A stretch of DNA of 64,000 bases from Rhodobacterales bacterium HKCCA1288 (GCA_015693905.1 CP065161.1:2339001-2403000), one strand, 5' to 3'. Shown: positions 9,907-19,992, counted from the stretch's first letter. Numbers and translations are program-made. The notes: generated by a model not told the origin, from the letters alone.

Positions 9907-11328
9907 GTGATATCATCTTTGGGCGATATGCTGCGTGACAGCGTGGAGGGCACGGGCGAAGCATTGACGCGCGCCTTTTCAGACCCAAGCCTGCGCTTGG
10001 GGGTGACAGGGCTGTCTCGCGCGGGAAAGACGGTGTTTATCACCTCTCTCGTGGCCAATTTGATGGAGCGGGGCCGCATGGCGGCATTCTCGCCCGAGCG
10101 CGAAGGTCGGATTGAAGCGGCCTATCTGCAGCCACAACCCGATGATACAGTCGCGCGATTTGATTACGAAAGCCATCTCGCCGCGATGACGGGGCCAGAG
10201 GCGCATTGGCCGATTGGCACGCGCAGCGTTTCGCAATTGCGCTTGTCCTTGCGCGTCACGCCAAAATCACGGCTTGCGCGTCTGACGGGTCCACGCCGCT
10301 TGCATTTGGATATCACTGACTATCCGGGTGAATGGTTGCTGGATTTGGGACTGTTGACGCAAAGCTACGCGCAATGGTCTAAGGCCAGCTTGGCGCAGAT
10401 TTCCGCCAAGGCGCAGAACTTGGTCGAAGCACGAGATTTCTTGGCGATGGCCACCGAAGCCGTGGCTGAGACGCGCCATGATGAGATGCAGGCCTCGGCC
10501 CTTGCGCAAAGTTTTACCGCCTATCTGCACGCGGCGCGCGCGGCGGGGTTTAGCCAATTGACCCCTGGTCGCTTTATCCTGCCGGGCGAATTGCAGGGCA
10601 GCCCCGCGCTGACCTTTTGCCTCTTGCCGATTGAGGCCCTGAGGCGTGGCACAATCGCGCGCGAGGCCGCGCGGCGCTTTGAGGCCTATAAATCGCAAAT
10701 CGTGAGGCCGTTCTTTCGCGCGCATTTTGCGCGCATTGATCGTCAGGTGGTTTTGGTGGATCTGCTCAGCGCCATGCAAGGTGGGCCTGAGGTCTTAGAA
10801 GATCTGCGACAGGCAATGGCGGGTATTTTGTCGGTGTTCCGCCACGGCGCGAATGGCCCTTTGGCAGCACTCTTGGGGCAAAAAACCGATCGCATCCTTT
10901 TTGCCGCGACCAAGGCAGATTACCTGCATCAATCCCAGCATCAGGCCTATGCCAATCTTCTTGAGGCTTTGGTGCAAGAGGCCAAACAGCGCGCCGATTA
11001 TCGGGGGGCGAAAACGCGGGCTATGGCGATTGCAGGCCTGCGCAGCACCGTTGAGGAAAGCCGCGTTCTAGACGGGGCCGAGGTTGATCTGGTGCGGGGC
11101 CGTGTTGGGCAATCTAATCAGATGCGCGCCCTTTATGCGGGGCACTTGCCCGACCATCCCGACCATATCCTTGCCCCTGCACGCGAAGGCGCGCGGGATT
11201 GGTCGGATCATGAATTCGCGGTGACAGATTTCGCCCCGCCGATATCAAGCCTGCGCGCGGGGCTTGGCCCCCCGCATATTCGCCTTGATGCGGCGGCGGA
11301 ATTTCTTTTGGCAGATCGTATGGGGTGA
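9907..11328 (+). CDS. ycjX: YcjX family (DUF463) P-loop NTPase
   Basis: This is a predicted ATP/GTP-binding protein of the YcjX family, linked to phage-shock or stress regulons in enterobacteria, with no defined reaction. The P-loop GLSRAGKT lies near residue 34 and TDYPGEWLLDLGLL near 135 is a family hallmark. I favour a GTG start at 9907 because a GGGGGCAGG purine-rich stretch lies just upstream; TTG at 9874 and ATG at 9928 are alternatives in frame. The usual partner YcjF (DUF697) is not next to it; an MFS transporter follows after 34 bases. It is divergent from truA. Confidence 0.9.
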   Translation: MISSLGDMLRDSVEGTGEALTRAFSDPSLRLGVTGLSRAGKTVFITSLVANLMERGRMAAFSPEREGRIEAAYLQPQPDDTVARFDYESHLAAMTGPEAHWPIGTRSVSQLRLSLRVTPKSRLARLTGPRRLHLDITDYPGEWLLDLGLLTQSYAQWSKASLAQISAKAQNLVEARDFLAMATEAVAETRHDEMQASALAQSFTAYLHAARAAGFSQLTPGRFILPGELQGSPALTFCLLPIEALRRGTIAREAARRFEAYKSQIVRPFFRAHFARIDRQVVLVDLLSAMQGGPEVLEDLRQAMAGILSVFRHGANGPLAALLGQKTDRILFAATKADYLHQSQHQAYANLLEALVQEAKQRADYRGAKTRAMAIAGLRSTVEESRVLDGAEVDLVRGRVGQSNQMRALYAGHLPDHPDHILAPAREGARDWSDHEFAVTDFAPPISSLRAGLGPPHIRLDAAAEFLLADRMG

Positions 11329-11362
11329 AAGTTTCAATTGCCAAGCCTAGCCCTTCGGGCCT

Positions 11363-12625
11363 ATGGCAAAGTCTATGAAGCTCGTGCCCCTTTCTGAAAC
11401 CTCACATTTGCCGCGCTGGCAGCGCCCGCAGGTTCTTTTGTTCCTGATGGCCTTTGCGATGCCTGTGGCCTTTGCCACATGGTCTGCATTGCTCAATAAT
11501 TTTGTGATTGAGGCGGCAGGGTTTGACGGGGCCGATATAGGATGGCTGCATTCAGTGCGCGAAATTCCTGGGTTTCTCGCGATTGGCGTGATCGCCTTAT
11601 TGCTTGTGATCCGCGAGCAAAAATTGGCGATTGTGTCCTTGGTTATGTTGGGTCTGGCCACGGCGCTGACCTCGCAATTCCCCTCCTTGGGGGGATTGTT
11701 GATCGTAACCCTGATCTCCTCCATCGGGTTCCATTATTACGAGACAGTCAACCAGTCGCTGCAATTGCAATGGATCGACAAAAAGCGCGCGCCACAGACC
11801 ATTGGTTGGCTGATGTCGATGGGGTCTTTGGCCACGCTTTTGGCCTATGGGTTAATCGTGCTGACATGGCGTGCTTATGATTTGAGCTATGACTTGGTCT
11901 ATGGCGTGGCAGGTGGCTTTACCGCCTTGGTTGCAGTGATTGCATTTTTCGCCTTCCCCCAATTCGAGGGCCCAACCCCGCAGAACCGCAAAATGATCCT
12001 GCGCCGCCGCTATTGGCTCTATTATGCGCTGCAATTCATGTCGGGCGCGCGGCGGCAGATTTTCGTGGTCTTTGCAGGCTTCATGATGGTCGAGCGCTAT
12101 GGCTTTGCCGTGCATGAGATCACCGCGCTGTTCATGGTCACATTGGTCGCCAATATGATCGCAGCCCCGCTATTGGGTCGTGCTGTTGCCTTTTTTGGGG
12201 AACGTGCGGCCTTGATGTTTGAATATGCGGGATTGTTCGTGATTTTCTTACTTTATGCGGGCCTCTATCATTTTGATTGGGGCGTGGGTATGGCGGCGGT
12301 GCTCTATGTCGGCAACCATATCTTTTTCGCGTTGGCCCTCGCCATCAAAACCTATTTTCAGAAAATCGCAGATCCCGCTGATATTGCGCCTACGGCCGCT
12401 GTGGCCTTCACCATCAACCATATCGCTGCGGTGTTCTTGCCTGCGATCTTGGGGTATATCTGGCTGACCTCGCCGATTGCGGTGTTCCTGCTTGCATCAG
12501 GGATGGCTGCCACATCTTTCGCCTTATCGCTTTTGGTGCCGCGTCATCCAGAGGCGGGGAATGAAACCTTACTTGCGCGGCGCGGTTTACCCGTGGCTGC
12601 GCCCATCACCACCGTGATCAAATAG
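11363..12625 (+). CDS. MFS transporter
   Basis: This is a 420-residue integral membrane protein with about twelve hydrophobic segments, starting near residues 25-45 and ending near 375-400, and a longer loop in the middle (about 200-215, EGPTPQNRKMILRRRYWLYY). That pattern fits the major facilitator superfamily. The substrate is unknown; the first-loop motif is not the classic GxxxDRxGRR form. It lies between ycjX and prmA, with only a few bases to prmA, so it may be co-transcribed. The first ATG is used; a second ATG four codons in is possible. Confidence 0.85.
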   Translation: MAKSMKLVPLSETSHLPRWQRPQVLLFLMAFAMPVAFATWSALLNNFVIEAAGFDGADIGWLHSVREIPGFLAIGVIALLLVIREQKLAIVSLVMLGLATALTSQFPSLGGLLIVTLISSIGFHYYETVNQSLQLQWIDKKRAPQTIGWLMSMGSLATLLAYGLIVLTWRAYDLSYDLVYGVAGGFTALVAVIAFFAFPQFEGPTPQNRKMILRRRYWLYYALQFMSGARRQIFVVFAGFMMVERYGFAVHEITALFMVTLVANMIAAPLLGRAVAFFGERAALMFEYAGLFVIFLLYAGLYHFDWGVGMAAVLYVGNHIFFALALAIKTYFQKIADPADIAPTAAVAFTINHIAAVFLPAILGYIWLTSPIAVFLLASGMAATSFALSLLVPRHPEAGNETLLARRGLPVAAPITTVIK

Positions 12626-12632
12626 GGTGCTT

Positions 12633-13505
12633 ATGACGACCTTTACCGCCTTTACCACATTGCCTGCTAAATCCGCCGCCGAAGCCTTAGGTGAGGCTAT
12701 AGAGGCCCTTGATCCCGCGCCCTATGGCGTAGGGGTTTTTGAGATCGAAGATGGCTCTGGCCGGTGGGAGGTGGGCGGCTATTTCCTTGATGCCCCTGAT
12801 GAAATCGGATTGGCGCTTTTGGCGGCATCGCATGGCGCGCGGGAATTTGTCGTTTCAGAATTGCCCGAAACTGATTGGGTCGCGCAGGTGCGCCGTGAAT
12901 TGCACCCTGTGCGCGCGGGGCGGTTTTATCTTTACGGCAGCCATGATGCCGATACAGTTCCAAACGATGCCGTGCCCTTGCTGATTGAGGCCGCAATGGC
13001 CTTTGGCACAGGGCATCACGGCACCACCTCTGGATGTTTGATTGCCTTTGATCGCCTGCTCACTGAGGGCCATGTTTTCAAAAATGTGGTTGATATTGGT
13101 TGTGGCACGGCGGTCTTGGCCTTGGCTGCCGCCCGGGTCTTTCCGCAGACTGTTCTGGCCTCGGATATTGATGAGATCGCGGTTGATGTCGCCCGTGTAA
13201 ACGCCCAAGCAAATGACCTCGCAGATCGGATCGAGGCTGTGCAAGCCGCAGGGTTTGATCATCCCACCCTTGCAGCCCGTGCGCCCTTTGATTTGATCTT
13301 TGCCAATATCCTAAAGGGGCCACTGATCGAACTGGCCCCCGATATGGCGCGTCATGCCGCGCAGGGCGGCTATGTGATCTTGTCGGGCCTTTTGTTGGAG
13401 CAGGCTGAGGACGTCACTGCCGCCTATCTGGCGGCAGGGTTCGAGCGGGTTTATGCGTCCGAGCATGGGGAGTGGGCGGCGCTGACACTGCGTTATCTGG
13501 GGTGA
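12633..13505 (+). CDS. prmA: ribosomal protein L11 methyltransferase PrmA
   Basis: PrmA trimethylates ribosomal protein L11 using S-adenosylmethionine. The SAM-binding motif DIGCGTAVLALAAARV lies at about residues 153-168, preceded by the PrmA-specific MAFGTGHHGTTSGC and followed by ANILKGPLIELAP. The N-terminal L11-binding region occupies about residues 1-100. The start is the ATG at 12633; an in-frame GTG two codons upstream is possible. The length of 290 residues is normal. It follows the MFS gene by 7 bases. Confidence 0.96.
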   Translation: MTTFTAFTTLPAKSAAEALGEAIEALDPAPYGVGVFEIEDGSGRWEVGGYFLDAPDEIGLALLAASHGAREFVVSELPETDWVAQVRRELHPVRAGRFYLYGSHDADTVPNDAVPLLIEAAMAFGTGHHGTTSGCLIAFDRLLTEGHVFKNVVDIGCGTAVLALAAARVFPQTVLASDIDEIAVDVARVNAQANDLADRIEAVQAAGFDHPTLAARAPFDLIFANILKGPLIELAPDMARHAAQGGYVILSGLLLEQAEDVTAAYLAAGFERVYASEHGEWAALTLRYLG

Positions 13506-13591
13506 TTGGCACGCCCCGCTTGTTGAATGTTCTTGTTTCGTGCTATTGATGGGCTAAGCTGACGCAAAGAACCACAAAGGGCGAGCAGGCC

Positions 13592-14095
13592 ATGCGTATC
13601 ATCGGTATTGACCCAGGGCTTCGCTATCTTGGGTGGGGCGTAATCGAGGCGGATGGCCCGCGCCTACGCCATATATCAAATGGCGTTGTCGAAGGGGTGG
13701 GCGATGATCTCGCCCCGCGTCTTTTGGCGCTATATGATGGATTAATCGCCGTCCTTGCCGAATTTGCACCAGATTGTGCGGCGGTCGAACAGACCTTCGT
13801 CAATCGTGATGGGGTGGCCACGTTGAAATTGGGGCAGGCGCGTGGTGTTGCGATGTTGGCCCCTGCCAAGGCAGGCTTGCCTGTGGCTGAATATGCGCCA
13901 AACACAGTAAAGAAAACCGTGGTTGGGGTGGGGCACGCGCATAAAGATCAGATTGGACATATGGTGCGCCTGCAATTGCCCGGATGCGCGCCAAAATCCC
14001 CTGATGCTGCTGACGCTTTGGCGATTGCGATATGTCATGCCCATCATGCGCAATCGCAAAGGCGGATCATGAATGCAGTGGGGGCAAGCCTGTGA
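13592..14095 (+). CDS. ruvC: Holliday junction resolvase RuvC
   Basis: RuvC cleaves Holliday junctions during recombinational repair. The N-terminus [19 protein letters not shown] holds the first catalytic Asp (residue 7), and [20 protein letters not shown] holds the conserved Glu. [16 protein letters not shown] near the C-terminus supplies the last acidic residues. The length of 167 residues is normal. A GGGCGAG ribosome-binding stretch lies just before the ATG. It is the first gene of ruvCAB and overlaps ruvA by three bases. Confidence 0.98.
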   Translation: MRIIGIDPGLRYLGWGVIEADGPRLRHISNGVVEGVGDDLAPRLLALYDGLIAVLAEFAPDCAAVEQTFVNRDGVATLKLGQARGVAMLAPAKAGLPVAEYAPNTVKKTVVGVGHAHKDQIGHMVRLQLPGCAPKSPDAADALAIAICHAHHAQSQRRIMNAVGASL

Positions 14096-14775
14096 TCGGG
14101 AAATTGACAGGTCGCGTGGATTACCGCGCCAGTGACCATGTGCTTTTGGATGTCGGCGGCGTGGGCTATGTGGTTCATTGCTCAGAACGCACTCTTGCGA
14201 ACCTGCCGAATGCGGGGCAAGTGGCAAGCCTTTACACCGAACTTCTGGTGCGCGAAGACCTTTTGCAGCTTTTTGGGTTTTTAACCCCCTATGATCGTGA
14301 GTGGCATCGTTTGCTGGTGTCTGTTCAGGGCGTGGGGGCCAAAGCTGCGATGGCAATCTCAGGCGCGCTTGGCACAGAGGCCTTGGCCCGCGCCATTGCG
14401 ATTGGGGATTGGGGCGCGGTCAAAGCGGCCCCTGGTGTGGGCCCGAAATTGGCGCAGCGCGTGGTCAATGAACTAAAGGATAAAGGCCCCGCTTTGATGG
14501 CGATGGGCGGTAGTCTGGCCCATGATTTGACGCAGAATGCCCCTGCGCCCGTGGTGGACGGCCCGCAGGGGCCTGTATCCACCCCTGCGGAACCGCCGCC
14601 GCCTGCAACCGCGCAGGCCGATGCGCAAAGTCATGCTGAGGCAATTTCAGCCCTGACCAATTTGGGCTATGGCCCTTCTGACGCGGCAAGTGCGGTTGCG
14701 CGCGCGGCAGATGAGGCCGACACGACCCCTGCGCTGATCCGCGCGGCACTGCGCCTTTTGGCCCCGAAGGAGTGA
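14092..14775 (+). CDS. ruvA: Holliday junction branch-migration subunit RuvA
   Basis: RuvA binds the Holliday junction and loads RuvB. The start is a GTG at 14092 inside the end of ruvC (GTGA overlap), giving the canonical N-terminus [12 protein letters not shown]. The OB-fold domain covers about residues 1-65, and the helix-hairpin-helix region about 70-140 contains [17 protein letters not shown] and [18 protein letters not shown]. The RuvB-contacting C-terminal domain is at about 180-225 ([19 protein letters not shown]). The length is 227 residues. Confidence 0.97.
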   Translation: MIGKLTGRVDYRASDHVLLDVGGVGYVVHCSERTLANLPNAGQVASLYTELLVREDLLQLFGFLTPYDREWHRLLVSVQGVGAKAAMAISGALGTEALARAIAIGDWGAVKAAPGVGPKLAQRVVNELKDKGPALMAMGGSLAHDLTQNAPAPVVDGPQGPVSTPAEPPPPATAQADAQSHAEAISALTNLGYGPSDAASAVARAADEADTTPALIRAALRLLAPKE

Positions 14776-14776
14776 T

Positions 14777-15811
14777 ATGAGCACGCCTGATCCAACATTG
14801 CGCCCCGATCCGCACCCGCAGGATGATCTGCGCGAAGATCGCGCTTTGCGTCCTGAACTTCTGACCGAGTTTATTGGTCAGGCCGAAGCGCGGGCAAATT
14901 TGCGGGTGTTTATCGAAAGTGCCCGCAAGCGCGGTGAGGCGATGGATCATGTGCTGTTTCATGGCCCCCCCGGCTTGGGCAAGACCACCTTGGCGCAAAT
15001 TATGGCGCGCGAATTGGGGGTGAATTTTCGCATGACCTCTGGCCCCGTTTTGGCAAAAGCGGGGGATTTGGCCGCGATCCTCACCAATCTTGAGCCGCGT
15101 GATGTTTTGTTTATTGACGAAATTCACCGCCTGAACCCCGCAGTCGAAGAGGTGCTCTATCCCGCGATGGAGGATTTTGCACTGGATCTGGTCATAGGTG
15201 AGGGGCCTGCCGCGCGATCTGTGCGCATCGAATTGCAGCCCTTTACCTTGATCGGGGCCACTACCCGCTTGGGGCTGTTGACCACACCCTTGCGGGATCG
15301 GTTCGGCATTCCCACGCGTCTGGTTTATTATGACACGCCCGAGTTGGAGCAGATTGTGACCCGTGGTGCGCGCCTGATGGGCGCCCCTGCGGATGAGGAA
15401 GGCGCGCGCGAGATCGCCAAGCGTGCGCGCGGCACCCCGCGCATTGCAGGCCGCTTATTGCGCCGCGTGGTCGATTTCGCCGTGGTCGAGGGGGATGGCC
15501 GCGTAACGGCGGCGATTGCAGATCGCGCTCTGACACGGCTTGGGGTCGATAAGCTTGGGCTTGACGGGGCAGATCGGCGGTATTTGCGCCTAATTGCGGA
15601 GTCTTATGGCGGCGGCCCTGTTGGGATTGAAACGCTTGCAGCCGCCCTTTCCGAAAGCCGCGATGCGCTCGAAGAGGTGGTTGAACCCTATCTCTTGCAG
15701 CAAGGTCTGATCGCGCGCAGCCCGCGGGGGCGGATGCTGACGCAATCGGCCTTTGCGCATCTAGGGCTGCCCGTTCCTACCCCGCCTGCGCAAACGGGGC
15801 TTTTTGAATGA
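14777..15811 (+). CDS. ruvB: Holliday junction branch-migration helicase RuvB
   Basis: RuvB is the AAA+ motor that drives branch migration with RuvA. Walker A ([16 protein letters not shown]) is near residues 61-76, Walker B (LFIDEIHRL) near 113 and the sensor-1 segment [18 protein letters not shown] near 160. The C-terminal winged-helix domain includes the family segment [16 protein letters not shown]. It has 344 residues and a strong AAGGAG ribosome-binding site. It converges directly on the P1-peptidase gene with no intervening base. Confidence 0.98.
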   Translation: MSTPDPTLRPDPHPQDDLREDRALRPELLTEFIGQAEARANLRVFIESARKRGEAMDHVLFHGPPGLGKTTLAQIMARELGVNFRMTSGPVLAKAGDLAAILTNLEPRDVLFIDEIHRLNPAVEEVLYPAMEDFALDLVIGEGPAARSVRIELQPFTLIGATTRLGLLTTPLRDRFGIPTRLVYYDTPELEQIVTRGARLMGAPADEEGAREIAKRARGTPRIAGRLLRRVVDFAVVEGDGRVTAAIADRALTRLGVDKLGLDGADRRYLRLIAESYGGGPVGIETLAAALSESRDALEEVVEPYLLQQGLIARSPRGRMLTQSAFAHLGLPVPTPPAQTGLFE

Positions 15812-16828
15812 TCAGCCAAATTTCTCGGCCCATGTGGGCAGGGGATCATGCGCGGCAGGGGTGGCTTCAAAGACCGCGCGGGCAATCGCGCGGCTCAGAC
15901 ACAGGGCAGCTGCATTTCCCAAATGTAGCGTGTCCATCAGCGGATCACGCAGCGGCTGCGCGCCCGTTGCAGCTGCAAAGACCAAATCCCCATCCATCGG
16001 CGTATGCGCGGGGTAAATCGCGCGCGCCATGCCATCATGCGCGGCGGTGGCCATGCGGGTGGCTTGCGCTTGGGTTAATGCAGCATCTGTCGCCACAATC
16101 GCGATGGTGGTTGCCCCGTCCCGATGCCCTTTGACCAAGGGGCGTGCGGATGGATCGAACGCCCCTGTCCCAAGCGCCCCTGTTCCAAGCGCCCCTGTCC
16201 CAAGCCCGCCAAATTCTGCACCCAATTCAAATGGGGCTGCCCAGAATTGAGGGCCATCGCCCATAGTCACGCGGCCCAATGCGTTGACAGCGACCAGAGC
16301 GCCCACCGTGATCCCGTCAAAGGTGACCGAGGCTGAGCCAAGCCCACCCTTGAGGTCAGCGGTCAGCGCCCCTGTTCCTGCGCCCACTGTCCCAAGGACA
16401 AAATCAGGGGATGCTGCCTCAAACGCCGCACGTCCCAAGGCAGGATAGGGGTTCTGACCCCATGCTTTGTCACCGCCATTGATCAGATCGAAGAGAATTG
16501 CGGCGGGCACGATTGGCACAAGCTGATCGCCAACGGCGAAGCCGCGCCCCGCGGCCCGCAAGCCATCCATCACACCTGAGGCCGCATCAAGGCCAAAGGC
16601 AGACCCGCCCGCGAGAACCAGTGCATCCACCTCCTGCACCAATCGCTCAGGCGATAAGAGCGCCGTTTCTCGCGTGCCAGGCGCACCGCCCATGATATGC
16701 ACCCCTGCCACAAAGGGGCGCTCGGCTGTCAGAACAGTGACCCCTGTTTTGATCACGTCATCCTGAGCGTGGCCGACATATAGGCCCGCGACATCGGTGA
16801 TTAAGTTTTTCGCGCCTTTCTCAAACAT
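15812..16828 (-). CDS. P1 family (S58, DmpA-like) peptidase
   Basis: Members of this family are autoprocessed N-terminal-nucleophile aminopeptidases, some cleaving beta-amino or D-Ala-containing peptides. The N-terminal half contains VGHAQDDVIKTGVTVL and the glycine-rich VLAGGSAFGLDAASGVMDGL. The likely self-cleavage and nucleophile region is RDGATTIAIVATDA in the C-terminal part, where Thr replaces the Ser of DmpA. I chose the ATG at 16828 because an AAGGGG lies six bases upstream; ATG at 16834 is close by. It comes 10 bases after the SDR gene and is the last of a five-gene run with the ABC transporter, hinting at peptide-like substrates. Three copies of LGTGA stem from a DNA tandem repeat just ahead of the processing site. 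Confidence 0.9.
   Translation of the reverse strand: MFEKGAKNLITDVAGLYVGHAQDDVIKTGVTVLTAERPFVAGVHIMGGAPGTRETALLSPERLVQEVDALVLAGGSAFGLDAASGVMDGLRAAGRGFAVGDQLVPIVPAAILFDLINGGDKAWGQNPYPALGRAAFEAASPDFVLGTVGAGTGALTADLKGGLGSASVTFDGITVGALVAVNALGRVTMGDGPQFWAAPFELGAEFGGLGTGALGTGALGTGAFDPSARPLVKGHRDGATTIAIVATDAALTQAQATRMATAAHDGMARAIYPAHTPMDGDLVFAAATGAQPLRDPLMDTLHLGNAAALCLSRAIARAVFEATPAAHDPLPTWAEKFG
16160..16204. repeat. 15-bp tandem repeat, three copies, inside the P1-peptidase gene
   Basis: Three consecutive 15-base units (CGCCCCTGTCCCAAG with one C/T variation in the middle copy) encode a repeated LGTGA-type pentapeptide. The period is a multiple of three, so copy-number change would not break the frame. 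It lies about 13 residues before the likely self-processing site of the peptidase. Confidence 0.9.
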
Positions 16829-16838
16829 CGCCATCCCC

Positions 16839-17579
16839 TTAGATGCAGCGCCCGCCATCAACCTCCAAGGCGGCACCTGTGATCATTGAGGCTTCATCCG
16901 AGCACAGGAAGCAGGCAGCATTGCCCATATCCTCGGGCGTGGAAAACCGGCCCAAGGGGATGGTTGATAGAAATTTTTCCCGCATTTCGGGCGTGTCCTC
17001 GCCCATAAAACTGGACAACAGCGGGGTTTCCCCCGCCACAGGGCATAGCGCGTTGACGCGGATACCTTGCGGGGCGAGTTCTACCGCCATCGCCTTGGTT
17101 GCGGTGATCATCCAGCCCTTGGAGGCATTATACCAATTCAGCTTGGGGCGTGGGCTGAGGCCCGCAGTTGAAGCAATATTGAGGATGGCGCCCGCTTTTG
17201 CAGTTTTCATATGCGGAACGATTTCACGGGCCATCAGATAAACAGATTTCGCATTCACCGCGAGGACGCGGTCGAACATCTCCTCGGTAACATCTTCCAT
17301 CATCTGCGGCAGATGGGTGATGCCCGCATTGTTCACAACAATATCAATACGCCCCCACGCGGAAAGCGCAGATTGGGCGAGGGCGGCCACGCTCTCGCCC
17401 TTGGCGACATCGGTTTCATGGGCAAGGCTGCCCGTGGCCTGGGCCATGTCATGGGCTGCCGCGCCATTGAGATCGGCAATCATCACCTCGGCCCCTTCGG
17501 CGCGGAATTTGCGCACGATCCCTGCGCCAAATCCCGATGCGCCGCCTGTTACAATTGCGGTTTTTCCTGCAAGCCTCAT
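16839..17579 (-). CDS. SDR family oxidoreductase
   Basis: This is a classical short-chain dehydrogenase of 246 residues. The cofactor motif TGGASGFGAG is at about residues 10-19, NNAG near 88, the catalytic Ser is in IASTAG near 138 and the Tyr/Lys pair in YNASKG near 152. An Asp (MIADLNG) follows the second beta-strand, which usually indicates NAD(H) preference. The end, ITGAALEVDGG, is standard. The substrate is unknown. It overlaps the ABC ATPase gene by four bases and precedes the P1 peptidase, so it probably belongs to the same catabolic or uptake unit. Confidence 0.93.
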   Translation of the reverse strand: MRLAGKTAIVTGGASGFGAGIVRKFRAEGAEVMIADLNGAAAHDMAQATGSLAHETDVAKGESVAALAQSALSAWGRIDIVVNNAGITHLPQMMEDVTEEMFDRVLAVNAKSVYLMAREIVPHMKTAKAGAILNIASTAGLSPRPKLNWYNASKGWMITATKAMAVELAPQGIRVNALCPVAGETPLLSSFMGEDTPEMREKFLSTIPLGRFSTPEDMGNAACFLCSDEASMITGAALEVDGGRCI

Positions 17580-19174
17580 GAAACTGTCCCTTTCTTTGGG
17601 GCCGCGTCCAAGCGGGGCGCGGTGTTGAGTAAGTTTTGTGTATAAGGATGTCTGGGGCCAGATAGAATTTGGGGCGCTGGCCCCTGTTCGACAATCACCC
17701 CATTTTCCATCACCGCAATAGTGTCGGCCATATGGGCCACAACCGTGAGATCGTGGGTGATGAAAATATACGAAAGCTGCAATTCCTGTTGCAGTGATTT
17801 TAGCAAATCCAAAACCCGTGCGCGCACGGAGACATCAAGGGCAGAAACAGCCTCATCAAGCACCACGATATCGGGTCGCGTGATCAGCGCGCGGGCAATG
17901 GCAATGCGTTGTCTTTGCCCGCCTGAGAATTGATGCGGGTATTTTTGCGCATCCTGAGGCGAAAGCCCGACCTGCTCAAGTGCAGTCGCAACGCGAGATG
18001 TGACCTCATTAGATGGGACATTTTGCAGATCAAGCGGTTCCGCGATCACGCGCCCCACCCGCCAACGGGGGTCAAAGCTGCCATAGGGGTCTTGAAACAC
18101 AATTGACAGACGTCGCCGATTTTCAAGCGGCATGTTCGGATGCACCTCTGTGCCGTCTAAGACAATCCTCCCTGATTGCGCGGCCTCTAGCCCCAAAATG
18201 GCACGGGCGAGCGTGGATTTTCCGCATCCAGAGCCCCCTACGATCCCCAAACATTCCCCTCGCCTAAGGGTAAGATTTGCATCACGCACCGCAACGAAGG
18301 GTTCAGATTTGCGCAAGCCTAGGCGTTTGGGCGGATAGATGCGACTGACGCCTTCCACGGATAAGAGTGTCTCGCCTGTCAGGGGTTCGGTCTCTTTTGG
18401 GGCGGGGCGGGCGGCGGATAAGAGCGCCTTGGTGTAAGGGTCGCGCGGGCGGGACAAAAGCCGCTTTGTCTCGCCTTTTTCAATGATGCGGCCTTGGTTC
18501 ATCACCGCCACCTCATCAGCCATCGAGGCCACAACGGCCAGATCATGCGTGATCAGCAAAAGCGCCATGCCATCCTCGGCAACGAGGGTTTTCAAAAGTG
18601 CTAAAATCCCCTGTTGTGTGGTGACATCAAGCGCGGTTGTCGCCTCGTCCGCGATTAAAACATCGGGCGCTGCCGCGATCGCAGCGGCAATGGCCACGCG
18701 CTGCCTTTGTCCGCCAGACAGCTCATGCGGATAACTATCAAGCGCGATCTGCGCCAAGCCAACCCGATCTAAAACGGTGCGCGCCTGCGCCATTGCGGCC
18801 CGCCGATTGGGGGTGATGCGATGCACCATAAGGGTTTCGGCGACCTGTGCGCCGATTTGCATAACGGGGTTCAGCGCGGTCATGGGTTCTTGGAAAATCA
18901 TCCCAATCCTTCGACCGCGCAACTGGCACATTTTTTGATCTGACAGGCCCAAGAGACTGTCAGTGCCATTGAGCAGAACCGAACCCTGCGCGCAGCATCC
19001 TTGGGGCAATAGGCCCATAATCGCCAGCGCCGTCATCGATTTACCTGATCCAGATTCCCCAACCAACGCCGTGATCCGATGCGCGGCGAGCGTCAGGGAA
19101 AGATCAGAAACCAATGCACCCTCGTCATGGGTGATTGTCAGGTTCTTCAGTTCAAGGCGGGGCGAAGCGGTCAT
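17576..19174 (-). CDS. dipeptide/oligopeptide-type ABC transporter, fused twin ATPase
   Basis: This 532-residue protein joins two OppD/DppD- and OppF/DppF-type ATPase domains, as in GsiA/YejF. Domain 1 (about 5-250) has Walker A GESGSGKS, signature LSGGQRQR and Walker B VLIADEATTALD. Domain 2 (about 270-520) has GGSGCGKS, FSGGQRQR and VVLDEAVSALD. Both nucleotide sites look intact. It powers the two permeases encoded immediately upstream, with four-base overlaps on both sides. The substrate cannot be read from the ATPase; peptide, nickel or small cationic compounds are all known for the class. Confidence 0.95.
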   Translation of the reverse strand: MTASPRLELKNLTITHDEGALVSDLSLTLAAHRITALVGESGSGKSMTALAIMGLLPQGCCAQGSVLLNGTDSLLGLSDQKMCQLRGRRIGMIFQEPMTALNPVMQIGAQVAETLMVHRITPNRRAAMAQARTVLDRVGLAQIALDSYPHELSGGQRQRVAIAAAIAAAPDVLIADEATTALDVTTQQGILALLKTLVAEDGMALLLITHDLAVVASMADEVAVMNQGRIIEKGETKRLLSRPRDPYTKALLSAARPAPKETEPLTGETLLSVEGVSRIYPPKRLGLRKSEPFVAVRDANLTLRRGECLGIVGGSGCGKSTLARAILGLEAAQSGRIVLDGTEVHPNMPLENRRRLSIVFQDPYGSFDPRWRVGRVIAEPLDLQNVPSNEVTSRVATALEQVGLSPQDAQKYPHQFSGGQRQRIAIARALITRPDIVVLDEAVSALDVSVRARVLDLLKSLQQELQLSYIFITHDLTVVAHMADTIAVMENGVIVEQGPAPQILSGPRHPYTQNLLNTAPRLDAAPKKGTVS

Positions 19175-19992
19175 TTCAGGGCGCGCTCCAGTCTTGGGTC
19201 AAGGTGATCGCGCAGCCCATCCCCCGCCAAGTTCAAGCCAAGAACCAAGGCCATGATGCAGGCCCCGGGAAGAATGGCCAGCATCGGATGGGTGTAGATC
19301 ATGGTTTGCGCCTCGGCCAACATGCGGCCCCAACTGGGGGTTGGCGGTTGCGCCCCAAGCCCAACATAGGAGAGCGCGGCCTCAGCCAGAATCCCAAGGC
19401 TGAATTGGATCGTGGCCTGCACGATGATCAGGTTCAGAATATTGGGCAAGATATGTTCAAGGCTGATCCTAAACTTGGATTTTCCCGCCACACGCGCGGC
19501 AAGGATGTAATCCAATGTCCAAAGTGGCAGCGCCCCTGCACGGGTCACGCGGGCAAAGACGGGGATATTGAAAATGCCAATTGCAAGGATCGCGTTAAAC
19601 GCTGAGGGGCCGTAGGTTGCAGTGATCAGAATGGCGATCACCAACGCGGGAAAGGCAAAGATCAGATCATTGCCCCGCATAATCAGTTCATCGCCAAAGC
19701 GCCCATGCTGTGCGGCTGCCAGCAGACCCAAAGGCACGCCAATGCCTGCCCCAATGCCAATGGCCGCCACCGCCACCGCAATAGAGGTTTGCGCGCCCAC
19801 CATCAGCAAAGATAGGACATCGCGCCCGAATTGATCCGTGCCAAGCAGATAGGTGGCGCTTGGCCCTTGCAGGCGATTGGCAATCGCAAGGCTTGTGACC
19901 TCATGGGGCACCCAGAGGAGGCTAAGGGAGGCGAGAGCAAGGAAAAACAGGCTGATCGCACCGCCAATGATCAAGGATCGCTGCACCTTCAT
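19171..19992 (-). CDS. ABC transporter permease, DppC/OppC type
   Basis: This inner-membrane permease of 273 residues has about six hydrophobic segments and the N-terminal LLGTDQFGRDVLSLLMVGAQ that is diagnostic of DppC/OppC-type subunits. The EAA-like cytoplasmic loop for ATPase contact lies near residues 160-190 (LDYILAARVAGKSKF). It overlaps both the partner permease and the twin ATPase by four bases. Confidence 0.94.
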   Translation of the reverse strand: MKVQRSLIIGGAISLFFLALASLSLLWVPHEVTSLAIANRLQGPSATYLLGTDQFGRDVLSLLMVGAQTSIAVAVAAIGIGAGIGVPLGLLAAAQHGRFGDELIMRGNDLIFAFPALVIAILITATYGPSAFNAILAIGIFNIPVFARVTRAGALPLWTLDYILAARVAGKSKFRISLEHILPNILNLIIVQATIQFSLGILAEAALSYVGLGAQPPTPSWGRMLAEAQTMIYTHPMLAILPGACIMALVLGLNLAGDGLRDHLDPRLERALK

